Under the pieces are notes generated by a model that saw nothing but the letters and a program-made list of their open reading frames with translations, was not told the origin of the DNA and did no database searches. Positions 6,466 to 13,092 of a stretch of DNA of 17,319 bases are shown here, in pieces; position 1 is the first letter of the stretch, and the number at the start of each line of letters is the position of its first letter. The position numbers were made by a program, and so were the translations under genes. Source of the stretch: Clostridiaceae bacterium (GTDB lineage Bacteria > Bacillota_A > Clostridia > Clostridiales > Clostridiaceae). The stretch is taken from positions 1 through 17,319 of the forward strand of contig JAQSXU010000090.1 in assembly GCA_029256485.1 (NCBI GenBank), written 5' to 3'.

Positions 6466-7506
6466 TTATATTTGAGGCTGCACACCATTTACTACTGGTA
6501 ATTTAGTATCCTTTTTAATTACTCTGATTATGATGTCTTTCATTAGTTTTGGACTATTTGTAAATGCATCTCTTGTAGAACCGGCCATATGCGATGTAAT
6601 AGTAGCATTGTCAAGGTGTAAAATCATATCTGATTCTGGTATAGGTTCAATATCAAAAACATCTAATGCCGCTCCCATTATTTTCCCTTGTTTTAAGGCC
6701 TTTTCAATACTCTTTTGATCCACTAATCCTGAACGTGCAGTATTTACAAGTATAGCAGTGGGTTTCATCATATTGATTTCCTTTTCTCCAATCATATGAT
6801 AAGTATCATCTGTAAGCCTAGCATGAACTGATACTATATCTGCGTTTTTAAGTAAATAATCTAACTCAACAAGCTTAACACCTTCTACATTTCCTCTTAC
6901 AAATGGATCATAAGCCATCACATTACATCCAAAAGCTTTTAAGTATCCTGATACAAGATGTCCAATATATCCAAAACCTACTAAGCCCACAGTCTTATTG
7001 TATAGTTCAGGTACTGAACCGCTATTAGGAAAGTCTTTCCTCCATTGACCATTTTTTAAAGCAGCATGGGATCTTGCAATATTTCTAACTTCAGATAATA
7101 TCATTCCCATTGTGAATTCAGCAACTGCTCTAGCGTTACGACCAGGGGTATTCAAAACTGAAATTCCCTTTGAAGCCGCATACTCATATGCAATGTTTTC
7201 AATTCCCCCTCTTAATACACATATTAATTTAAGATTTTTAGCTTTTTCAATTAATTTCTTGGATACTGGTGTAAATTGTACTACTAATATATCATATTGT
7301 TCAATGCCTTCAATAAGCTTTTCTGGTAATTCCACAGCTTCAGGTCCCTTTTGCTCAACAAGAAGATTGTCCTTCTGCAGCATTTCCAGATTTTCATGCA
7401 TCCATTCTCTTGTTGAAACTTCAATTCCATATTCTTTTAATCCTTCAAGTCCTTGGTCCATGACCTGTTTAGATATAAATTTATCTCCAATTGCAAGTAA
7501 TTTCAT
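6466..7506 (-). CDS. D-isomer-specific 2-hydroxyacid dehydrogenase (phosphoglycerate dehydrogenase-like, YoaD-like)
   Basis: This 346-residue NAD-dependent dehydrogenase has the Rossmann motif VGLVGFGYIGHLVSGYL followed by the acidic AYDPF. Its catalytic triad is in the usual places: Arg in ILVNTARSGLVD, Glu in DVFDIEPIP and His in TITSHMAGST. It lacks the C-terminal ACT domain of serine-biosynthesis SerA, so a catabolic role is more likely. It is the last gene of the operon, 11 bases after the aldolase, with GGGGGGA before its ATG. In Bacillus subtilis the homologous type (YoaD) is linked to an FGGY kinase (YoaC), and this operon also has an FGGY kinase. I infer oxidation or reduction of a phosphorylated or free 2-hydroxy acid in the same pathway. 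No clear terminator follows. Confidence 0.88.
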   Translation of the reverse strand: MKLLAIGDKFISKQVMDQGLEGLKEYGIEVSTREWMHENLEMLQKDNLLVEQKGPEAVELPEKLIEGIEQYDILVVQFTPVSKKLIEKAKNLKLICVLRGGIENIAYEYAASKGISVLNTPGRNARAVAEFTMGMILSEVRNIARSHAALKNGQWRKDFPNSGSVPELYNKTVGLVGFGYIGHLVSGYLKAFGCNVMAYDPFVRGNVEGVKLVELDYLLKNADIVSVHARLTDDTYHMIGEKEINMMKPTAILVNTARSGLVDQKSIEKALKQGKIMGAALDVFDIEPIPESDMILHLDNATITSHMAGSTRDAFTNSPKLMKDIIIRVIKKDTKLPVVNGVQPQI

Positions 7507-7517
7507 TATAATCCCCC

Positions 7518-8369
7518 CTAAGCTCTATTTTCTGACATAACCATTTGGATTTTTTCAATTACTTTATCTCTTAAAACTTCTACTGCAGGTTTAAATAATT
7601 GATCTGGCAATGGATCTATTCTCTTTTGCACATCAACTGACTTTTTGATTCCTTCCATTAATGCAATTCTTAAATCAGCATACAAATTAACCTTTGTTAT
7701 TCCGTGTTTAATTGCATTTTGTACCTGATCAATTGGCGTGCCTGAGCCACCATGTAAAACTAGTGGTACAGAGCTAACTTTGTTAATTTCAATAAGTCTG
7801 TCTATCTTTAAATTTGGTGTAGAAACATATACTCCATGTGAAGTTCCAATTGAAACAGCTAATGCATCAATTCCAGTTAAGTTAACAAATTTAACAACTT
7901 CTTCAGGTTCTGTAAGCATTGTCTCACCAGCGCTGCTGCCATCTAATTCTTTCCCAGCAACATGTCCAAGTTCTGCCTCCACTGTTATTCCTTTAGCTTT
8001 AGCCATTTCCACTACTTTTTTTGTATTAGCTACATTTTCATCAAAGGATAACATTGAGCCATCATACATTACTGAAGTAAATCCATTTTCTATAGCACAT
8101 TCAATAATTTCAAAATTTGTTGCATGATCTAGGTGAAGTACTATTGGAATGGAGTACTCATTTGCTACGCCTTTAATTATAGAAGTAATATATTTCATTC
8201 CCTTTCCCTTAAGGTCATGTTCCAGTACCATTAATATAACTGGAGACTTTTTCTCCTCTGCAGTATCTAATATTGTTCTAATTAAAATGTCATCATTGCA
8301 GTCGAATGCTGGTACAGCATAATGTCCTTCCCTAGCCTTTTTTAATACTTCGTTTAGTGTTACTAACAT
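7518..8369 (-). CDS. Class II ketose-1,6-bisphosphate aldolase (GatY/KbaY/Fba/IolJ family)
   Basis: The protein has 283 residues, the family length. Asp81 and His82 (LHLDHA) supply the catalytic acid and a zinc ligand. Glu133 (EAELGHVAG), His178 (GTSHGVY) and His206 (VLHGGSGTP) are the other metal-site residues, and HGGSGTP is also the phosphate-binding loop. Such enzymes split fructose-, tagatose- or other ketose bisphosphates into dihydroxyacetone phosphate and an aldehyde. The usual N-terminal AFN is AFD here. It lies 18 bases after the short-chain dehydrogenase, downstream of the second antiterminator leader, so its expression should depend on that switch. Triose phosphate as product would fit control by a GlpP-type protein, whose known ligand is glycerol-3-phosphate. 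Exact stereospecificity cannot be told. Confidence 0.9.
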   Translation of the reverse strand: MLVTLNEVLKKAREGHYAVPAFDCNDDILIRTILDTAEEKKSPVILMVLEHDLKGKGMKYITSIIKGVANEYSIPIVLHLDHATNFEIIECAIENGFTSVMYDGSMLSFDENVANTKKVVEMAKAKGITVEAELGHVAGKELDGSSAGETMLTEPEEVVKFVNLTGIDALAVSIGTSHGVYVSTPNLKIDRLIEINKVSSVPLVLHGGSGTPIDQVQNAIKHGITKVNLYADLRIALMEGIKKSVDVQKRIDPLPDQLFKPAVEVLRDKVIEKIQMVMSENRA

Positions 8370-8387
8370 AATAAAATCATCCTTTCT

Positions 8388-9146
8388 TTATCTCATTAAC
8401 ATACCGCCTGTAGCATCAATAGTTGCACCTGTAATATAACTTGCTGGGTCTGAAACCATAAACAATACAATTTTAGCTATATCTTCAGGTTCTGCCACCC
8501 TGCCAATTGGTATCCTTTTTAAATAATAATCTTTATTTTTTTCTATGGCATTGCCTACCATATCTGTCTTTACCATTCCTAATGCAACTGCATTTACAGT
8601 AATTCCATACTGAGCCATTTCTCTTGCCATTGATACTGTAAGTGATACAACTCCTGCTTTGCTTGCAGCATAATGTGCATGTCCTGTTGTTGAACCATGG
8701 AATGCAGCCTGAGAGGTTATATTTAATATTTTTCCTCCTCTTTTTTCAGCTATATTGTATTTTACAAAAGCCTGACTTGTTAAGAAAACAGAGGTCAAAT
8801 TTACATCTATTGTTTTTCTCCATTCCTCTAATGGAATATCTTGAACCCAATTTGTAGGCCATACTCCAGCGTTATTTACTAATATATCAACACCGCCAAA
8901 TGCCTTTTCTGCTTCATTTATCAGGTTTGCACAATCCTCTGGATTTCCAATGTCTGCTTTTACAGCAATAGCTCTTCCACTATTTTCAATAATATGATTT
9001 ATAATCTCCAGTGCGGATTTTTCACTTTTGTTATAATTTACTACAACACTTACACCTTCTTCTGCTAATGCTAAAGCTATACCTTTACCTACTCCTCTGG
9101 AACTTCCAGTTACAATGGCACATTTACCTTTTAATTTTAAATCCAT
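8388..9146 (-). CDS. Short-chain dehydrogenase/reductase (classical SDR)
   Basis: This 252-residue protein has all the marks of a classical SDR: cofactor loop TGSSRGVGKG (13-22), Asp65 in KADIGN, NNAG at 91-94, and the catalytic set Asn116, Ser145, Tyr159 and Lys163 (YAASK). It ends with GATIDATGGMLMR, as in FabG and polyol dehydrogenases. Context argues against fatty acid synthesis: it is the first gene after the second antiterminator leader and is followed by a ketose-bisphosphate aldolase and a 2-hydroxyacid dehydrogenase. Oxidation of a polyol or sugar (or its phosphate) is the likely role. The start has the excellent site GGAGGTGA 5 bases upstream. NADH versus NADPH preference is not clear; the Asn-Tyr-Asn after strand 2 gives no strong signal. 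Confidence 0.9.
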   Translation of the reverse strand: MDLKLKGKCAIVTGSSRGVGKGIALALAEEGVSVVVNYNKSEKSALEIINHIIENSGRAIAVKADIGNPEDCANLINEAEKAFGGVDILVNNAGVWPTNWVQDIPLEEWRKTIDVNLTSVFLTSQAFVKYNIAEKRGGKILNITSQAAFHGSTTGHAHYAASKAGVVSLTVSMAREMAQYGITVNAVALGMVKTDMVGNAIEKNKDYYLKRIPIGRVAEPEDIAKIVLFMVSDPASYITGATIDATGGMLMR

Positions 9147-9170
9147 ATTGTCACCTCCATATAAAAATTG

Positions 9171-9227
9171 TAAAATAAAAAATTCTACTTAGGAGTAATC
9201 AACAAGCAATTACTCCTAAGTAGAATT
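9171..9227 (-). terminator. Leader terminator before the SDR gene (attenuator 2)
   Basis: A perfect 19-bp inverted repeat (arms 9209-9227 and 9181-9199, 9-base loop) is followed on the minus strand by TTTTATTTTA. It sits between the glpP-like gene and the SDR gene, so it would stop transcription before the SDR unless the overlapping antiterminator hairpin forms. The upstream arm is shared with that hairpin. Confidence 0.9.
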
Positions 9228-9262
9228 CAATTCACCATTCTACTAATACTATTTTATTTTAA
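9220..9262 (-). promoter_or_regulatory. Antiterminator RNA element 2 (GlpP-type target)
   Basis: On the transcribed strand the element has a box TTAAAATAAAATAG (9249-9262), which overlaps the last codons and stop of the glpP-like gene. It is followed by the hairpin GTAGAAT-GGTGAATTGA-ATTCTAC (9220-9243) with a perfect 7-bp stem. Its 3' arm is the beginning of the 19-bp terminator stem, so the two folds exclude each other. The same box and the identical 10-base loop occur before the EIIC gene at 12872-12912. Confidence 0.8.
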
Positions 9263-9835
9263 GTAAGAATAATCATTCCATAAATTCTTTTCGCTAGTGG
9301 TAACTCCTATAAAACCAGCTTTATATGCTTCAGCTATAACTGATTTATCCTTTATAAAGCCTCCTGCAATTATAGGTACCTCTCTAACTGCTTCTATCTT
9401 ATCCTTAAATTCAAAAGACAATGGTCCAGGTAAAACTTCAATTGCATCAATTCTGGTATTTTTCAGTGCTTTTAACCCTGACTCAAAACCTCTAGAATCA
9501 ATTAAGAAGAAACGTTGAATAGTATGAAGTCCTATGGACTTAGCTAAGTTAATACTCATTGAATTAGATGAAACTACTCCATCAACCTTAAATAAATCCT
9601 TTAATAATTTTATTCCAATTTGATCAGCAGATAAGCCACCAACCAAATCGATGTTTACAAATACTATCTTATTTTTTTCATGACATTGTTTTGTAAGGTA
9701 TCTCAAGTTTCCTATATGCACTTCTGATAGAAGTACCGCATTAGATATAGAATTTAAAGCAAACTCAATATCTTTCAATCTACGAATAGATGGCATTATT
9801 GTAAAGCTATCAAACAGGTTGACATATTTCGTCAT
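9254..9835 (-). CDS. glpP: GlpP-family RNA-binding transcription antiterminator
   Basis: This 193-residue protein matches the GlpP (glycerol-3-phosphate responsive antiterminator) family in length and pattern: FVNIDLVGGLSADQIGIKLL, VDGVVSSNSMSI, a central ALKNTRIDAIEVLPGPLS, and PIIAGGFIKDKSVIAEAYKA, a TIM-barrel-like phosphate site. In Bacillus subtilis GlpP binds glp leader mRNA with glycerol-3-phosphate and lets polymerase pass leader terminators. Here no glpF, glpK or glpD gene is present. Instead the gene lies between two matching attenuators, before the EIIC-FGGY kinase genes and before the SDR-aldolase-dehydrogenase genes. It has its own promoter and the site AAAGGTG before the ATG. 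I infer that it controls both leaders. Its ligand may be glycerol-3-phosphate or a pathway intermediate. Family call is firm; the target assignment is inference. Confidence 0.9.
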   Translation of the reverse strand: MTKYVNLFDSFTIMPSIRRLKDIEFALNSISNAVLLSEVHIGNLRYLTKQCHEKNKIVFVNIDLVGGLSADQIGIKLLKDLFKVDGVVSSNSMSINLAKSIGLHTIQRFFLIDSRGFESGLKALKNTRIDAIEVLPGPLSFEFKDKIEAVREVPIIAGGFIKDKSVIAEAYKAGFIGVTTSEKNLWNDYSYLK

Positions 9836-9876
9836 TCATTTCACCTTTTAAAGAATATTTTCTTATATATATTTAT

Positions 9877-9905
9877 ATTGTATTCTGCAGCCATCAGCAT
9901 GTCAA
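9877..9905 (-). promoter_or_regulatory. Sigma-A promoter for the glpP-like gene
   Basis: Minus strand TTGACA (9900-9905), 17 bases, TACAAT (9877-9882). It shares TATTGACATGCT with the promoter of the EIIC gene. It allows the antiterminator protein to be made independently of the first attenuator. Confidence 0.75.
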
Positions 9906-9947
9906 TACTAGTAGAATAAAAACTTATGTTATTAATTTTATGACATA

Positions 9948-11459
9948 CTATAACTTTTTATATATAGGAGTTAATGCTTGAATTGTTTCGGTATAAATAT
10001 TATACTTTTTATCATAGATGTCCTTTAAATTAGGATTTGGCATACAAGTATAAGCCACATTAACCATTGAATTAGACGCAGAATCAAATGATTCAAAGTT
10101 ATTTGTAGCAATACCAGCGCATATTGCAGCACCTAGTGCTCCAAGTTCAGTGCTTGTAGTAACTTCTATTGGCAGTTGCAGTACATCGGCAAATATCTGA
10201 ACCCATACCTTAGACTTAGCAGCACCACCTGCTATTCTAACAGCCTTAGGTTTATCCCTAAATGCCAATAATTTATCTATATGCGCTCTATGGCAAAATA
10301 CCACACCTTCATAAATTGCTCTTAAAAGATGTGCCTTTGTATGCCATCCATTTAAGCCAATAAAACACGCCTTTGCATCAGCATCTACGTTTGTACCATA
10401 GAGGAATGGTAAAAATATGATGTTTGTTTCATCGGTTTTTACACTTTCTACTAGTTCATTTGCATAATCATATACTGATTTATTTATGTCTTTTCCCTTT
10501 ATTCTTTCTTCTCCCATAAACTGAGTAACAAACCATTCTAAGTTGCTTGCAGAGGTTGGGCTAGCTTCCGTTGTGAGCCAGTGATCCTTCATACAATACA
10601 ATGATGTCATAAACAAATCCTTGGATACTACAGGTTTCTTACTTATATATTCATTTATGCTCCATGTTCCAGCTATCATGCAAAGCTTATCTTCTGTGGT
10701 AATTCCTGTAGCTATAGCAGATGAATCTATATCAAATAGCCCTCCAGCAACTGGTGTTCCTTCCATCAATCCAGTAAGTTCTGCTGCTTCCTTTGTAACA
10801 TAACCGCATATTTCTGCGGAATACTTTATAGGAGGAAGCTTATCCAATATTTCTTCAAGTCCAAATTCTTTTAATAAGCTTTCATCGTATTTTACATCTC
10901 TTACATTCATTAAGTTTGTCCCTGACATATCGGTAATTTCAGCATAGGCTTTTCCTGTTAAACAAAACCTTACATAATCCTTGCACATTAAAATCCATTT
11001 TGTGTTCTTTAGAACCTGAGGCATATTATCTCTAAACCATGCCAGCAGTGCCACTGGTTGTCCTGCCCATATGCTCTGCATAGTTTTAGGAAGTACTTTA
11101 TCAAAAACGCCATTACTATACCACTTGCTTACATATTCCTTTGCCCTGGAATCCGTAGAAATTATTCCATTATATGATGGCCTTCCATTCATATCTATCA
11201 TATACATGCCATTTCCATGACCGGTTGTGGCAACGCCAGCAATATCTTTCGCATCAACCTTTGATTTTCTTATTACATCCTTAATTGCATTTACATTAGC
11301 CTGCCACATTTCATCCATACTTCTTTCGGTAAATCCTGGCTTGGGCATAATCATTTCTGTCTTATAGGCAGATACTGCTATTTCCTTTCCGCTTAAATCG
11401 TAAAGAGCGGCTTTAGACATTGTTCCACCATTATCAATTCCAATTAAATATTTTGACAT
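9948..11459 (-). CDS. FGGY-family carbohydrate kinase (LyxK/YoaC-like)
   Basis: The 503 residues span both FGGY actin-like domains. The N-terminal phosphate-binding motif is IGIDNGGTMSKAALYD, the likely catalytic Asp243 lies in AGGLFDIDSSA, MIAGTWSINEY starts the C-terminal domain, and VRIAGGAAKSKVWVQIFADV forms the adenosine motif. The family phosphorylates free sugars or polyols with ATP. Pattern and gaps resemble E. coli LyxK (L-xylulose kinase) and B. subtilis YoaC more than glycerol or xylulose kinases. It starts 18 bases after the EIIC gene with the site AAGGGGGA and is clearly co-transcribed. Its presence beside a PTS membrane subunit is unusual, since PTS uptake already phosphorylates the sugar. 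Substrate is unknown; a pentulose, tetritol or related polyol is possible. Confidence 0.88.
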   Translation of the reverse strand: MSKYLIGIDNGGTMSKAALYDLSGKEIAVSAYKTEMIMPKPGFTERSMDEMWQANVNAIKDVIRKSKVDAKDIAGVATTGHGNGMYMIDMNGRPSYNGIISTDSRAKEYVSKWYSNGVFDKVLPKTMQSIWAGQPVALLAWFRDNMPQVLKNTKWILMCKDYVRFCLTGKAYAEITDMSGTNLMNVRDVKYDESLLKEFGLEEILDKLPPIKYSAEICGYVTKEAAELTGLMEGTPVAGGLFDIDSSAIATGITTEDKLCMIAGTWSINEYISKKPVVSKDLFMTSLYCMKDHWLTTEASPTSASNLEWFVTQFMGEERIKGKDINKSVYDYANELVESVKTDETNIIFLPFLYGTNVDADAKACFIGLNGWHTKAHLLRAIYEGVVFCHRAHIDKLLAFRDKPKAVRIAGGAAKSKVWVQIFADVLQLPIEVTTSTELGALGAAICAGIATNNFESFDSASNSMVNVAYTCMPNPNLKDIYDKKYNIYTETIQALTPIYKKL

Positions 11460-11476
11460 TTCATATCCCCCTTATA

Positions 11477-12739
11477 CTATTGAAATAACATTGATAGTCT
11501 TATTAATATCCAACCTAAAGGTGTGGTAGCTCCTCCCACTAGATTTGCCATACTTGTGGATCCTGATACACCTTTTGGAAGTGTGACATTTGCAATATCT
11601 GCAGCTTTTGTATAATATGGAGCTATATCAGTTCCAGCATATAATACCAACGTAAGAACAACAACTCCCGTAATAAATATTCTTACCATATTTTTCTTGC
11701 AGTAAGGTGAAACCATTGGTATTAAGAAAACAAGTGAAGCTAGATCTACAAAAGGAAGAACTTTATTACCTGGAAGAACAATTGCAAGCAATAGCGCTGC
11801 TGGTATCATTAATAGTCCAGTTGCTAGCACTGCAGGATCTCCAATAAGTAATGCAGTATCAAGTCCAATATAAAATTCTCTGTTTGGGAACTTCTTTTTA
11901 AGCGTAATCTCAGCTGCATCTCTTACAGTTATAAGTCCTTCAACAAGAACATTTATCATGGCAGGAAGCAGTACCATAACAGCTGCAACTTTTATTGCAA
12001 GTGTCATAATATCATTTACATTCCATCCAGCAAGTATTCCCAGTGCAACTCCAAGTATGGTTCCCAATGTAAGAGGCTCCCCCATAACTCCGAATTTTTT
12101 TGTAATTTTATCAGGGTTTGCATCAATGTCTCTCAATCCTGGTATTCTTTCTATTAGCCAATTTACTGCTATTCCAATTGGTACATAGATTGCTGAAGTA
12201 GCATGAGCAAATGACACTCCTTTAAGATTATAACTTTCCTGAATCTTTGGAGCGGTTTTATCGGCTATAAACAGTGCTACAAGAAAATGGATCAAGGCTC
12301 CTGCGGATGCAATTAGTACATTATTTGTTACTGCATATATAACACCACCTGTTAAGAGAAAGTGCCAATAATTAAAAATGTCTATATTTACTGTTTTTGT
12401 TAAATTAAGTACAAGTAAAACTACATTAATTAAAAGAGCTCCAAAAACTACTATAGGAACAATTGGAGATCCCCAACCTATAGTTGATCCCACGGGCCAG
12501 CCTGGATCCACTACAGTAAGGTTTAATCCAAACCTACTTACCATGGATTCTGCTGCTGGTCCTAAACTATTTAAAAGTAATCCGATAACTAGATTTATTC
12601 CTACAAACCCAATTCCAACCAACATACCTGCTTTAAAAGCCTTTCCAATCTTTACTCCAAATATTATGGCCAATACAAAGAATATAATAGGCATCATTAC
12701 TGAAGGTCCCATGTTAATTAAAGCTTTAATAATTGACAT
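11477..12739 (-). CDS. gatC: PTS EIIC component, galactitol (GatC) family
   Basis: This 420-residue membrane protein follows E. coli GatC along its length: LINMGPSVMMPIIFF near the start, MLVGIGFVGINLVIGLLLNS, VVDPGWPVGSTIGWGSPIVP, NIDIFNYWHF, FAHATSAIYVPIG (where GatC has IPHGTSAY), KKFGVMGEPLTLG, FYIGLDTALLIGDPAVLATG and VLPGNKVLPFVDLA. About ten or more membrane spans are expected. GatC normally works with separate GatA and GatB; neither is encoded next to it, and the only EIIA in the window (15322-15756) is of mannitol type. It is the first gene after attenuator 1 and directly precedes the FGGY kinase. It may use a GatAB pair encoded elsewhere, or carry unmodified substrate that the kinase phosphorylates. 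It is about 30 residues shorter than E. coli GatC at the C-terminus. Confidence 0.9.
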   Translation of the reverse strand: MSIIKALINMGPSVMMPIIFFVLAIIFGVKIGKAFKAGMLVGIGFVGINLVIGLLLNSLGPAAESMVSRFGLNLTVVDPGWPVGSTIGWGSPIVPIVVFGALLINVVLLVLNLTKTVNIDIFNYWHFLLTGGVIYAVTNNVLIASAGALIHFLVALFIADKTAPKIQESYNLKGVSFAHATSAIYVPIGIAVNWLIERIPGLRDIDANPDKITKKFGVMGEPLTLGTILGVALGILAGWNVNDIMTLAIKVAAVMVLLPAMINVLVEGLITVRDAAEITLKKKFPNREFYIGLDTALLIGDPAVLATGLLMIPAALLLAIVLPGNKVLPFVDLASLVFLIPMVSPYCKKNMVRIFITGVVVLTLVLYAGTDIAPYYTKAADIANVTLPKGVSGSTSMANLVGGATTPLGWILIRLSMLFQ

Positions 12740-12767
12740 ATAAAATTCCCCCTTTGAAAATATTAAT

Positions 12768-12793
12768 TAAACGTTTACCATACAACGTTTTCA
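12768..12793. promoter_or_regulatory. Two adjacent CcpA (cre)-like sites
   Basis: Minus strand TGAAAACGTTGTAT (12780-12793) matches 12 of 14 positions of the cre consensus TGWAANCGNTNWCA. Next to it lies the perfect palindrome TAAACGTTTA (12768-12777) with the same central CG. Both lie between the leader terminator and the start codon, so bound CcpA would act as a roadblock. A LacI-family relative other than CcpA could use them instead. Confidence 0.5.
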
Positions 12794-12822
12794 CATTGAC
12801 ATCACTTCCCTTACTTAAATAT

Positions 12823-12879
12823 AAAAAATAAAAATCCTGCATAAAGGTGATTTAAACTTAATCACCTTTAAGCAGGATT
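12823..12879 (-). terminator. Leader terminator before the EIIC gene (attenuator 1)
   Basis: Arms at 12860-12879 and 12833-12852 pair over 8 + 11 bp with one A-A mismatch and a 7-base loop, followed on the minus strand by TTTTTATTTTTT. The ATG lies 84 bases beyond the T-tract. The first arm is shared with the antiterminator hairpin. Confidence 0.88.
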
Positions 12880-12912
12880 CAATTCACCATCCTACTAGCT
12901 ATTTTATTTTAA
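12872..12912 (-). promoter_or_regulatory. Antiterminator RNA element 1 (GlpP-type target)
   Basis: On the transcribed strand: box TTAAAATAAAATAG (12899-12912), then hairpin GTAGGAT-GGTGAATTGA-ATCCTGC (12872-12895), a 7-bp stem with one U-G pair. The loop is identical to element 2, while the stem differs by a G-C to A-U exchange, so pairing is kept. The 3' arm belongs to the terminator stem, making the two structures alternatives. Confidence 0.8.
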
Positions 12913-12977
12913 ATAGTTGCAGTTATAATAAACTCAATATTATTACAAAAATGTTTTTGTTTTATTACTTTAGATTT

Positions 12978-13006
12978 ATTATATTAATAAATACATAGCA
13001 TGTCAA
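12978..13006 (-). promoter_or_regulatory. Consensus sigma-A promoter of the EIIC-FGGY kinase operon
   Basis: Minus strand TTGACA (13001-13006), exactly 17 bases, TATAAT (12978-12983): both hexamers are perfect. Such a strong promoter suits an operon regulated after initiation by the leader attenuator. Confidence 0.88.
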
Positions 13007-13035
13007 TATAAAATTAATTGAATCTTCTTAAATTT

Positions 13036-13084
13036 AAAAAAGAATTACCTCAAAATAAAATTACTTTTTATTTTTGAGGTAATT
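13036..13084 (-). terminator. Intrinsic terminator after the SorE-like dehydrogenase gene
   Basis: Arms at 13066-13084 and 13043-13060 pair almost perfectly (one bulged base, 5-base loop), followed on the minus strand by CTTTTTT. It starts 8 bases after the stop codon and separates the mannitol-type operon from the next one. It is nearly symmetrical and might work in both directions. Confidence 0.85.
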
Positions 13085-13092
13085 TTTCACTA

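Larger units (their letters stand above)
12740..13042 (-). other. Regulatory intergenic region before the EIIC gene
   Basis: The gap of about 300 bases holds no supportable gene. In transcription order it has a consensus promoter (12978-13006), about 65 bases of A+T-rich leader, the antiterminator element (12872-12912), an intrinsic terminator (12823-12879), two cre-like sites (12768-12793) and the ribosome binding site AAAGGGGG before the EIIC ATG. Confidence 0.8.

Noticed and set aside
1047..8127. Several plus-strand open frames (for example 1047-1433, 7112-7540, 7738-8127)
   Set aside because: All are antisense to well-supported genes, have biased low-complexity translations and no ribosome sites or promoters.
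8388..9146. FabG (3-oxoacyl-ACP reductase) for the short-chain dehydrogenase
   Set aside because: Sequence alone would allow it, but the neighbours are all carbohydrate enzymes and no fatty acid synthesis gene is near.
9220..12895. LicT/BglG-type RAT site as explanation of the leader hairpins
   Set aside because: The hairpins lack the RAT consensus with its internal loops, and no BglG-type antiterminator with an RNA-binding N-terminus is visible. The MtlR-like protein in the window is of the DNA-binding type as far as seen, and the GlpP-like gene is the better partner.
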